A DNA stretch of 64,000 nt from assembly GCA_017165825.1 (NCBI GenBank), contig CM029384.1, positions 17,421,067 through 17,485,066 on the forward strand, in the 5' to 3' direction. The translations under genes and the position numbers were made by a program. A model generated the notes under the pieces. It did no database searches, was not told the DNA's origin, and worked only from the letters and a program-made list of their open reading frames with translations. Positions 23,801-37,300 of the stretch are shown here, in pieces; position 1 is the first letter of the stretch, and each line of letters starts with the position of its first letter. The DNA comes from Hepsetus odoe. Lineage: Eukaryota > Chordata > Actinopteri > Characiformes > Hepsetidae.

Positions 23801-26800
23801 GCCTCCACAGTCACCACATCTCAATTAAATAGAACACTTTAAGCATTTGTTGGAGATTTGCACCTCATCGATATGCAGCCAACAAATCTGCAGCAACTGT
23901 GCGGTGCTGTCATGTTAGTTCGGACTCGAATCCCTGAGGTTTCCTGCAGAGACAAAAAAAAGGTATCCATCCTGGTAACAGCAAGGTGTATCTCTTGAGT
24001 GTAGATTAAGCAGATGGTTCGTTTTTGAAGCGGCCACAGAGCAAACAAATATTGCACAAAACGAATTAACATGATTTCTCCAGCAAACCAAAGTGTAGAG
24101 TGTGCAGTTTAAACACGCTGACCCGTACACACATGTGCAGCAGGGGGCAGCTTTTGAAAGTGTCCGGGGCGCAGTGATATAGTGATAGAGTCAGGGAGAA
24201 AGAGAGATCCTACTTACTCGAATGAGAGTCCGTTATGTTCTCCTTGGCTCCAAGCCATGGATGGTCATGGTTTCAAAATTGTGAGCTTTCTATGAAAAAG
24301 TGAACGCTTGCACACTAGCTTTCAATGTCTGTTTTGTGTCAAGGGTGCAAGGCTGTCTTGTTAATCATGGTTGTTTCGGCATTACAGGGCAGTGTAACTT
24401 TTCCTCCATTGCGGCGCTTCATCATGCAGTTGGATCACCCACTGAAATTGCTTCACAAAATGGAGGAATTAAGGCAAGGGCTTGAATGTTCTAGTATTTC
24501 AAATGTAGCACTTTTATCTGCATTTAATGGAGGAAGTGAAAGAAATGCAAAGTACGTTCAGTTACAGTTCATTTACCTTTTAGAAATATGAGATACGGTC
24601 ACCATGCCGCAGAGTAAAGAAGAAATCTCTCCTCTTGCTGAGCAATACTGAGTCTGATTTATGAGTCACTTCCATGGCAAATGAGGATGGTATACAGCGT
24701 AGCATTTGATGTCTACCACATTGAGATAATGGGATTGCTATTTAACAGATCTAGTACCAAAAAAAATCCATCAATGCTTCCCGAACCTTTGTTCTCATTC
24801 GGAAAATGGTCATTAATACAGTAAGGTTAATTGATTTTAGCTTGCTCTTTCTACAGCCATCACTGGAAGTGACAGTCAGTGTGCCAGAGCCTTTGCTTTC
24901 AGACTCCCAACTCTCTGAGTCCAATCTGCTTAGAATCACAGTGGAGACTGCGTACTCTGTACCTGATGTCTGGAACCCTGGACCTCCTTCCAGTTACGTA
25001 GCTGCTCTGCAGGTTCCCGTCACGGCCGAGGTAGGGCAGAAAGAGCAAAGCTGTTTAAAATGCCGTTATGACTTGTTATTTACACAAACTAGAAAAAAAT
25101 TCATGAAATCTCTTTAGGCATTTCAGTGTCTCTCTATAGACTTAAACATTTTCTAGACCAACATTTTCACCTTTTATAAAAAGTTCATGGTTTTTATAAA
25201 GCCATAATAGCTTTATACAACCCCCCCCCCCCCCCCCCTCGTCCATTATCCAAATGTAGTCAATCGGTCAGAACGTGTGGGGTCTAATTTCTGTTTCTTT
25301 GCATTGCAAATAACTAAATCTTGAACATTTAAATAATCTATTTTCAAGACAATGCTTTTTATTTTTCTCTAATCTAGATATGTTGTTAATTCTGGACAAG
25401 CATCAAGATTATTTTATCTGAGGCAGAATAAAACTGATTTTAGCTAAAGTGCATCAGAGAGCTGGAAGGATAATTTAAAGTCGTCTCACTGGTGTCGCTC
25501 AGCCCTTTAATTACATGTTAACTTTCACATAAAATGTAAATCTTTCATTAGAGTTATTTTATAGTCTGTTATTTTACTCTTTTGTTTTAATATTATTAGT
25601 TATCCAGTATTTATTTTAAGGTTTGAGTGCCCATCTGCTTTGTTTATTAGCATTCAGATGGGAAATATTTCAGATATATTATTATATTTTACTTCATTCT
25701 TTTTAGAATTCTTTTGCTTTTATTAATTGGTAAGTTGTTTTTTTAAACTGGCAGTGATTCATTTGATCTTTTTCTTTTATTTTTATTATCTTTTTCTTTT
25801 ATTTTTATTCCTATTCTAATTTCCGTAAATAGTGCTTACCCCACGGACAGATTTTCATGCCTTTTTATTTAAATTATTTTTTTAGAATTTAACTTATTTA
25901 AAAAAATGATTTAAATTATCCTTTACATCTCATTTTCTCATGTATTTTGTTTGATTATTTATTATTTATTTTACAGTTGAATCTCTTCCTGTGTCTGTGC
26001 ATCTAACAAGTAATAGAAGTCCATCTTGCAGGCTTTTTTTTTTCTTCTCAGAGCTCCTGTATTGGTTGACTGACTACATTCGGAGTACAAGGGAAAATGA
26101 TTTTTTCTTATGCCATTGCTTTAAATGTATTCACTTGCAGTTAGATTATTTTGACTGTCTAACTGTTTTTTTCCTGTTGTCCTAAACAAACACTTTTCCA
26201 ACACTTTTCCTGTTTTCCTAAACAAAATGTTCTGTTTCAGAAAGAGCAGATACTAATGTTCTCCAATGGTGTATTAAAACTGGGTGGCGAGAGAGAGCAA
26301 GTTCCTAGAGGCAAAAAATGGCCCCTTGGCCCACTCCTAGCCCCAGACGCCCAGTATATCCCAGGGGTCTACATTGAAAGTGGTCTCACTGATTTAGAAG
26401 ATGGAGACTTTACCAGCTTAGAGGTGATTGCAGAGGGAAAAAAAAACCATTACAGTGGATGCAATACCTGAGCCTGCAGGAATAGGTGCTGATTCTATTT
26501 GTTCTACAGGACAGAGAGTTCAGAGCTGATGCTGAGTGTAACAGGAAAAGAGTGAGCTGGGACACAGAGCGCCGCTGCTTTATAGATGCTGGAGGAGTTG
26601 CATGGTGAGGAAAACATCTTCTGCCCTCTGATCTAGAGCAGCATTGTCTATTTGATCTTTTGCAGAGCATCTGTCCAGTAACCTTTGCTCAGTTACATTC
26701 ATATATTTAAAAAGCTCATTCTTTTGAGGCAGCAGTGGTTAGGGAGTTGGGCACTGGAATCTGAAGTTTGTGGGTTCGAATCCCATACCAGTAGGTTGCC

Positions 26801-28299
26801 CTGGGATACCCTTGAGTTACCCTGAGCACTGGACATAGCTGCCCCCTGCTGCACATGTGTGCATTTGTTAAATGGAGAGAATAGGGACAGCGGTGGCCTA
26901 GTGGTAAGGGACTCAGCCCCAGGATTGGAAGGTTGTGGGTTTGAATCATAGACCAGTAAGTTGCCCTGAGGTGTCCTTGAGCAAGGTACTGTCCCCATCA
27001 CTGCTCCCCAAGCACTTTAAATAGCTGCCCCCTGCTGTATGGGTGAAATGTATGAAAGCATTTTGTTGTGCCTCACTGTGTGCTGTGCTGTATTTGACAA
27101 TGACAATTAGTCACTTTCACTTCTTTCACATCATTTAGGAATGTGGATCAGATTCAGGGCTAGGGCTAAATGTGGTAGTTAGGCCCCTTTCATTTCAATA
27201 TAACATATTATTGCAAATGACCCTAATGTAAACACTCTTTGGGTCCCTCTTTTAGTTTGAGTCACAGGATTGGGGAATGCAGGCTGTGGCCAGTGGAAGT
27301 TATGAGATCTCCTCAGGCTGGAGCTGCCAAAGTGATTGCCGGTAAAGGCGGCAAAGAGAAAACGGTAAGAAGTTATGATAATGTCGATCTCTTTCATACA
27401 GTTTGTTACAATCGATTAAAGACGTTTAGACACCCCCAGGTAAATTTGAAATGATATGTTGATATGTTGATGATTCTGGTTAAAGCATCTAAAGCCTCCC
27501 TAGTTAAGTGAGCTGCGCATCCACCATATTAGTGGACAGGCTTGCTTTTAGTCCTGTTGATTTTAAAAGAAACATTCAAGAAGAAGACCACAAACTTCTG
27601 GACATATTGTTTTCATGGACTGTATGATCTCATTATGGGTTTGTTGTGTGCAGCTTTCAGAGGACGAGATCCAAGTTCCCTTCCATGGAGTAGCCTATGT
27701 CGATTTGGCGCCATTGTTGTGCCCTGGTGCAAGGTGTATACGGGGGGCATATAAACTTCACCCATACTATGACTCTGACCTCCTAATGAAGGTGAGAGAG
27801 GGAGAATGAGAAGGAGAGAATGATAAACTTTCAATGTGCTACACATGAATCCACATGAAATACATTGTCTGGATTAACAAGTACAGTACTACTGTTCCTT
27901 TAAGTGGCGCTCCTTGTTAATGCTTACATCCTTGAAAAACGTTGTCATGGTTTTTGCCTTTATTTCACATTGTCTTATAGTGTATGGTGGTGCTTGAATG
28001 TTTGTGAAATCTTTAGCATTTTCTGTGTTTCTGCATACAGTTTGATCCAGAGAACCCAGTTAAACAAATGAGTATGTTTAATAATGTATTAGATGATGTA
28101 TTACGTATTTCTAAATGGCAAAATATGTGAACCTCAAGTATTAGCAGTCAATTGAATAATGAAATTAGAGCCATGTTTTAAATCATTAGGATGAAAACCA
28201 GGTAGGAGTGGACATCATGTTGTTTCTTTGAAGAACAGAGATCTGTCAAAGTCTATTGTGCATTACATATTCATTACTTCATTACTCTCGCTCTCTCTC

Positions 28300-28335
<36 letters not shown>

Positions 28336-31300
28336 TTTCTCAAAAATGTTCCCATATATATTCAGCTAAATATCACATAGACAAGTCAGAAGTCTACTGG
28401 AATAATTTCTGTAAATGGATGAGACCAAAGTACAGTTATTAAGTAATTAAGTCTGTGAGCTGAATCTCATGAGAAAGTGCAGCAATTCAACCCTGAGAAC
28501 AAAAGTCATTCCAATGAACAAATCAATGAAAATAAAATCAATATTGTAGTGTCGACCAGAAGTGAGTACTTTGTGTAGAGAAACTCAGACGAGAAGCCTT
28601 TTTTTTATGAAGGAATGGACTAAAACGCCTTCAAGCCAATGTGCAGGTATGATCAGCAGTTATGTTCGAGCATGATTTTATATCTGCCGTTTATTTAACT
28701 GGGTTTTAACTCTCTTTGACTGCTTTTAGGAATTTAAAATTAAATTTAAAATTATAAATGGTCATAAACCTTCAAGCCCCACTGTAATAACCCCCATTCC
28801 TGAGAGCAGTGTTTCTGTGCTGGGTTGCAATTTTGTGTGAATTTTCTGAAATTCTGGAAGACCAAGAGGAACACAAGCGTTCTGCGGGAGAGCATAAAGA
28901 CACCAGTGGCACAAGGACGGCCTCGGCCCACCTCCTCTGTTGGCTCCATTAAGGCAGCCCCCAGCAAGGTCTTTGAGACGCACAAAACCGGCAGAGATAA
29001 TAAAGATGCACCTAAAAAGGTAAGATGTTTTTTTTCTGCTATTATTTACTATATGCTATTTAGATTTAGATTTTACATTTTGCTAATTGAACTTTAAAAA
29101 CTCAGATGCTTTCATAGACTTTATTTACTATCCAAGACCACTCGGGAACTTCCACACTGTTTTTAAAAACATTTTTGGCTAGAACTATTCCTCAAAACTA
29201 TTAGCTAGCTTTACAGTGTCTGCATCAGACACATATTCATAGTCATTTGCTGTAATATGTAATAAAATGTCTGTGAGAGAGCTTTTGCTGACATTAACTT
29301 CCTCTGATGTCTGGTTGCTATCACTGAGTTTTTAATTATATTCAATTATATCTGGCAAACCTTAGAAATGGAATAACCCTTTACATAATCATCTTCCTTC
29401 ATACCCAAAACGTAGCAATGCATAACCCTTTATATAAGCATCCCCCCGTCCCTATAAAGTACCTGAAAGTGATGCATTTGTGTTGTGTGTTAAAAGGACA
29501 TTTGAACTTTTCCTTTATCTAATCACCGACGACATCAATATCCCTCCTAAGTAGCTCTGAAAAGCGTGTAATCAATAAAATCCCAGCATGTGGATGAGCA
29601 GAAAAATCGTTTTAATTACCAAACTGATTCCTTCATTAAGCTGTTTGGAGATGCAGATGCCCACTTATGCCTCTCATGTGGCACTTGGATTGGTGTTTGA
29701 TACCACCACCTCCCCCCCAATGATTGGATCCGGATCTGTAGCTGAAGCACGCTTTCCAAAGCAATTAGCTGTAATAGTGGCAGATTGGTGGCCTTGTGGA
29801 GGGGTGAATCATCACGTTAGCTCAGCACCCCATCCACCTCCACTCACAAACCCCCACAGCTCAACAGCAGAAGGAGCGGGGCAACAACCACAGGGCCACA
29901 CCACCAACAAAGCATCTGACACTGCACCTGTGTTCCAGTCAGACAAACAAGTACACACACAAACATCATGTAATGCAGTGATTTGTCTATAACCTTATAA
30001 GCAAATGTTTTGTGTTGTCATCTTGCATACTGTTCATGTGCACCCACAAAGACCATTGACGTCAGGGGAACTATTGGCAACAGATTATGGACATTATAGG
30101 AAGTGATAGAATTGCTTTCCTGCATTAACAGACTGGAACCCAAGCTGAGAGCATCACAGAAGCTGAAACACAAGTCAATGCTGAAGGACAGGTCGGTCAA
30201 TCTGAGGAAAAACCAATCCAGATATAACTTTCCATTTGAGCCTTTCAGCCTTTCTTTTAATTCGAAAGTGTGTGATTATGCCAGATGTATGAAGATTCAA
30301 GATCGTATATTGTCATTGAAATTGCCTTGGAAAGACCCCTGGTTCCAAAGAGGCCACCAGAGGAGCTGGCAAAACGGTAACAGGAAGTCTGTTCATTAAA
30401 ATGTATGACAGTTCTCTAATTGTGCAATCTTACAGTGCTTTATGAGTTTACATTTTTAATGACTGGTTGACTTGCTTACTCCTCAGCGTGATGGAATTGA
30501 TTCCTCCCAGGCCTCCATTACCCCGACGACCAACAGGAGCACAGAGAGTGAGAAAACACATACATGCGCTATATAAATTGCGCTTTCTCACACGTATACA
30601 ATCCCTATATTCCACCCTCTCTCACACACCCAATGATTTAGCTACATTTTAGGATTTTATGTATCTGATGGTGTTTATGTCATTGTCTGCATTACCCTCT
30701 TGTGGCCAGAAGCTGAATTACTCTAACAAGTGCTGATTTGATTGCTGTTCAGGCAGTGCAGGAGTATCATGCCCAGATAGCAAGTGTGGCAGCTCAGGTG
30801 TTGGAACAGTACCAGCAGATGTTCGGAGCTGCATTTGTTCCCGGAGCCAAGCCTCTGGATCCAGCCACCCAAGAGCAGTGCAAGAACCAGCTCTTTGGAG
30901 AACTAAACTGCTCTGGGAAGTACTTTGCCTTTAAGGAACAAATTAAAGTAAGCCAAACAAACAGTATTGCAGCATACAAATCATTTTGCAATATGATGCT
31001 GTTGGAGTAATTATGTCTGACTTTTGATAAGCAATGGACAAAATTTGCATGTGCAGAATAACATTTACACCTTTTCTTCTCTCCCTGCGGTGGTGACTGT
31101 TGCCAAGTACTCAGTGGTGCGAATCGTGCGGGAGAAAATGCTAAAGACTGAAGCTTTCACAGATAAAGAGCAGCTACAGACCTTCCTGAGTCAACTCTAC
31201 GTGTTTCTAGTGGACGAGATGCACGTCGCACTCAATAAGGTAATCTGTTTTTAGACAGAACAGCAAGCAGCCTGTTCCCACCTTTCCCCTTCTACACAGT

Positions 31301-34300
31301 TATTCACTTATTACAATCATTAAAACGGGTTTCTCTGTAGAAAAACAGAAAACCTGTTGACTTCAAGCACACTTCCAAGGGTAGTGAAAGTATGCTGAAA
31401 TACATTTCCACTGGCTTAGGTTTTCTGTGCTTTTTTTAGAAGTATAAGGAGATATCACAAAATTGTCAGTGGTAATCGACCACATGCTACAAACTGCCAT
31501 CATTTGATATATTTCCATGGCATTCAGCTGCTGGCACTAATCATGGAGCTTTTTACACACTAATTCCCCTTCATTATCAGCCATGCTAGTACTGTCTGAA
31601 TAAAGTATTTATTTTTGACTCTGATCTTTCTGCAGACCCTGTCAACAGATGCCCAGGAAGCACAGCCTCAGCCACTCCTGGACTGTGCTCAACTAAGACG
31701 CTTTGCCAAGGAGGCCCAGTTAAATGAAGATTACCGGCTGGCTGCCCAGTATTACCAGGAGGTACAGCTCACATTTCCTGCCTTTTGCCAATAGTTTTCA
31801 TGTAACAGACTGTAACCCAACTAATTCTCCCTGCAGCTGCTGGCTCGGGATCGGAGCAGTCCATTTAACTGGTTTGATTATGGAGCATTTTATATGCTGA
31901 AGGCTGAATACATAAAGGCTGAGGAGTGTTTCCATCTGGCTGTGTCCATCGACCAAGCACATGTACCCAGGTAGGACAAGGGAACTGGTCTTCACTGACA
32001 TAGAGTACTCTTGGGTGACTTTAAATGAACCAGTGAAGCAATTTATCTGCATAAATGGGAAGCTAACCCATAAGGGAAAATAAGTGCTATTTTTGTTGCC
32101 TTTCTTTACAGCTTGCTCATGTGTGGAATTCTGTCAGAGATGAATGGGAATTTTGGCAATGCTGAGACTTTTTTTGAGGGAGCCACATGCATAAACCCTA
32201 GCTGTGTAGCTGCCTGGACTTTACTTGGTAAGAAAAGGATAAAGTGAGTAATCGACTGGAAGACCTAAAAAGTACAAGGCTGATCTGTAGAAGCTCAGAA
32301 TGCAGCAGAATAATTTTTTTTTTCTATTATGATTCCCTGAGAAGATTCCATGGGACATGGTTTGTTTGACTATTTCACCACTGAACACCAGAATATATAT
32401 GTTGTATGCACCTAGGGCTGTTCTACCTGGCACAGGAAAACTTCATTCAAGCAGAAATGACTTTCCAAGAAGCCTCCAAGCAGCTGAGGACCACTCTTGT
32501 GTGTCCACCAGTGTGCAGACAGGAAACAGTGGATGACACTGAGACTCCCAAGGAGGACAGAGCGGGGAAGGATGTAGGGGTTAGCGAGTCTCTGACTGAC
32601 CTAGTGGACAAACCTTGTGAGTGCCATTTTGTTTCTCTGATGAAAAGTGCATCTCTTTTGATGTCTGCTATATAAGCATAATAAATATAGTATCATTTAT
32701 TAAGACTAGTAGGAGTTACTTGTGTATTTACTGAATACATTTTTGCATTTTTCCTTCTCCGCAGTCATGTTTTTGTATTTACATATGTGTTAAATTCAAA
32801 GCAGCAGATAAATAGGAAAATAATTTAAATTGAACCAAGGGATTATGGTTTATTAAAGTATTTTATCTCCAGTGATATGTCATCTAATGAGATTTTGACC
32901 CAGATGTAATGTCTTTTTTACCTACATTTTATTTGCTAGATATGTTAAAGTTTCCAAGTCTATCAATATTGTTCAAACATTGAGTTGCAGCTGTGGAAGC
33001 GGGTGGTGAGTTAGAGGAGCCCAGGTCCCCAAACAGCCACGTGATTAAATCAGTAGAGGATTACAAAGGAAATGCTGATCCTGAACCTGCTCTTCTACAA
33101 ACACACCAGTCTTCCACCAAAATGAGCGCCACTATCTTTATGGAGACAGTAAAGTTTTTGCTGCACAATAATGCATTACAGGTAAACACCAGACAACACA
33201 ACACACCACAATGCATTAACGAATCAGCCATTGGCTAATTAGCATTTTTGGCATCAGGAAAACTACACACATACTCAGTCATGAGAATCATTAATGGTAA
33301 AGTTACCAGGAGTGTTTCAGCCCAGCCTGCTTTTGAGGGAGGCACGATGCATGACCATAGATTGTAAAGGGGCCATGTATATGTAATAAATATAGAAATA
33401 CTGCATATATAAGCCCAGGTTTCTTAAATACAAACGCTAATTTGTGGGCCAGTCATGTGTAACTTCCTAGTTGGTAAATGGATATTTCTTCAATATGACC
33501 TATTCTCTCTAGCATCATACAAACGGAATGCCTAAATCTTGGACCTCAATCAATTTTATGAATATTAATGAACAAACTATGGCTTTAATTCTACTGAAGT
33601 ATTTCTATTGTCATCTTTAATGGCATTAGTAAAGAATAAACTATTTATATAGCAATATGTGCTTGTGCTTAAGATGGCTCAAAGGGCTTTGGCTCAGGAG
33701 CTGCTGTGTCCAGACGGGGGCCCGAGCAGCTCATATCATCTGGCCCTTGCCCACATGCAACTTCTCCGAGGAAATTTCAGTAGTGCTGAGGCTAGTCTGC
33801 AGGAGGCCCTCAGTGACAGCTTTCAGGTACACAGTGCATGTGACTTTTAGAAACCCTCTATAAGTTAAAAAAGGCCCAAAAAGTCTTTAGGAAAATTTTA
33901 TATGTATATGCAAACATGTTCATTGGCCTGAAAATGATTCTTAGCCACCATTTACAGCATGAATAACAGAAGTTGGAATATACTTTGCTCATTTTCTTTC
34001 CAGATGTTCTTAGAATCATTTTAGAAATAAGGGCTAGGGTAGCTTCTTGACCCCAGAGTGTCCAGTGTTATTGACGTTAAAAAAATCTATTTTTATTCTA
34101 GAACCCAGATGCATGGGCCCTCTATGGTCACTTGTACTACAAGATAAAAGATCATAAACAAGCTCAGAAGTGTTATGAGAGAACACTTGATTTTGTGTCA
34201 GACGCCTCAGACATGCATCCTGTTTACCTCCGGCTGGGCTCCATCTACTTACAGAGTGAAGAAGTGAGATGACATTTGGCTTAAAAGTGCAGTTTATTCT

Positions 34301-37300
34301 GCAATTCACATTTGATGTAATATAAAGCTTTTTATGCACTTCTGATTTGTTAATTCTAAATCGTTTTCAGTATGAAAAAGCCAAGAACACATATCTTCGT
34401 GCCTGCAAAAGCTCTCCCTCCTGTCTGACCTGGTTAGGTCTGGGTATTGCCTGCTACAGGGTAAGTTCATTATTGCTTCACAGTCTCAAAAGAATGGACA
34501 GTGAGATTCAGGGGTTAAACTAAAGTGAAGTACAAGTGTAAGTGAGTAACAAGTGGAGTAAGGGTGCCTTATTATATCGAAATCTTACTTCAGGGAAGGC
34601 TAATAGTAACGAGACTATGTAACATAGTTCCACTGCTCCACAGCCTCAGTGTTGAAGAGCTTTTGCAAGGTTACCTTAGGCTTACATACGTCTGCTCCAA
34701 TTAAATGCATGTGCCATTAAAACTCCACTTTCTATGTGTTTATGTTTTAGCATTGGCAGATACAGGATGAAAATTGAACTGAAATTTATCATAAACCTAC
34801 AATTCTCATATCCGCCGATCCTTAAAATAATAATTTGATGGTACTATTAATAATTTCTAATTCAGTTTTAAAGAAATTCATGCTAATATTTGTAAAATCC
34901 AGCTCATGTCTGCATCTTCCATTTGGCAACAGTCCTGATGGTTTGTTTGTTTGTTTGTTTGTTTGTTTATCTTTAATTTGCATTTACAGTTTAAAGGTGA
35001 ACACCCTTGGTCAAATAATGTTTTTGTTTATTTTCTCACTAACTTTGGATAACTAATTCTTTCTGCATGTTTTGATTTAAAGAAAATGAAATAAGTTTAC
35101 AAAATAAATGTAAAAAGTAAATGCCATAAGCACATTTTATTTATTGATTTAAAGATATTCAGGAATTGTGCATGAAATAAATAAGTATCCTCTAATTGTG
35201 GAGAATCGTGTTCTCTGTTGAGGACGTGTACTCACTTTCTCTTCAGGTAATTTGAACAGGGGTGCCTGTTGTCGTGGAAAATTGAAGTGTGAGCCTAAGT
35301 CAGAAACTTTTTCTAAGTCAGAAATCAAATGAAGTCAAAAATCAAACAAAGCCAGAGAGATGCAGCACAACCACTTTACTGAAGAGTTTCAGCAGGCGTG
35401 GTCCAGAGGGAGCAGCTCCAAATGCTCATCCCAACTTCGGACTTTAAATACATTTCAATCACCTTTAAAATTTACATGAATCCACCCCCTTAATAGTTTT
35501 CCACCAATAATATTCAATGCTGTCATGATTAACACCTCTGTTTCCCCACCTTTATCACTTCAATAGACAAAGGTCTTTTCACTGATGGCTCCCTGTCTTA
35601 TCCACCACCAGCATTTCAAGGTTGCTTCCCATCCAGTTTCCCATCGAGTTTTCAATTGTAAACGCAGCTGCTTGATTAAAAATGTAACCGTTTGCTACTG
35701 GCTGTCTGTGGGAACCATTGTTCAATTAAAAATGGAACTCTTTACTGCTGGATGGCAACTCGTGAGACAGCGTAAAACACTGGACAAAATGTAACTGCTT
35801 GCTTTCCTGTGGGAACTCAGTGGTGTGAGACACTGTAGGACAAGGACAAAAGTAAAGGGATTTTTACTATACTGTACATTTGCATGCAAGTGTATATGAT
35901 TTCATAAGGTTTATGTTCTTCTTGTTCTGATGATTCTGGGAATTAGAGGTATTTTTTCAGTCCTTCCTAGTGTGTCATACTGGTTCAGTGTTAAATATGA
36001 AGAAAATACAAAAAATTGATCTGTAGACTAGTTTGCTTAGTTGTTTACTACTTAAAATTTCCAATCAATTCTTGATGTTTTTTATTAAGAACCATCGTTC
36101 AGGAGTGTGGAGAGGTTTACAATATGAAGGTTTAATTATTTCCCCAGTGTAGTATTGAATGTAGGACTGTAACACAGGCAGAAACTTAATACAGATAAAT
36201 TTGACTGCCTGCGAGATTCCAGCTTGGCCTGGCATGTCAGCTTGATCTAGTGTATATCTAGTGTGCTTATAGTGAAAGCCTGTGGTGGTAAATCATAGTG
36301 CTTTATTTTAAACTCTGCCTGTCCTGATGATATGATTACTGTGAGGTAGCTGGGAAACATCTAATTGCTTTGGCCTATTGCGGGGTTCCCACATTTCAGC
36401 TGTGCATGTTTTCTTCTGCTGTGGAATTAGCTCAGGGAGCTGACTGAGGCAGAGGACGCCCTGACCGAGGCCAACGCTCTCAATAATGCAAACCCGGAGG
36501 TCTGGGCCTACCTGTCATTGCTCTGTTTAGAGGTGAGTCTTAGTGGTGTGAAATGAATGAGGATTTATAACACAAATATGGGGCAAATAAAGGGGCAGCG
36601 GTGGCCTAGAGAATCAGAAGGTTGTGGGTTTGAATCCCAGACCAGTAGGATGCCCTAAGGTACCCTTGAGCAAGGTACCATCCCCATCACTACTCCCTGG
36701 ATGCACGTGTGTGGGTTAAATGCATAGGCTGTATTTTGTTGCGGTTGTGCTGTGTACTCACAATGAGTTGTCACTTTCACCTTTAAAAAAAAAACATTTC
36801 TGTATAATAATGTGTTCATTTAACCTTACTTTGTGATGCTTCTCTAGACCGGAAGGAAGCTGGAGGCTGAGCAGTCATATAAATATGCCTTAAAGGTTGG
36901 TCCTCTTTCAATATACAGTTCAGTGGCTTAAATCCCAAAAGTGCAGGAGAGAAAATCCCTCTGGAGCTGGTAGTGTCAGACTAGACTCCTCTTATAAGGG
37001 CAGCAGTGGCCTAGTGGTTAGGGAGTCGGCCCCGGATCAGAAGATTGTGGGTTCGATTGCCTTACCAGTAGGATGCCCTGAGGTACCCTTGAGCAAGGTA
37101 CTGTCCTCGTCACTGCACCCCCGTCTTGGCGCTTTCAATAGCTGCCCCCTGCTGCATGTGTGTGTGGGTGAAAAGGTTGAATTTCATTGTGTTGTGCTGT
37201 GCTGCGTTTCACAATGACAAGGGGTGTCACTTTCAATTGCCATTACCTCTAGTAATAAATAGTGAGTGACTATCACTATTTGCTAAATTGTTCAGTTTGG

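Noticed and set aside
29588..29992. 134-codon plus-strand open frame in a cfap70 intron
   Set aside because: Mostly no splice support and no homology; only the last 57 nt are kept as a possible exon.
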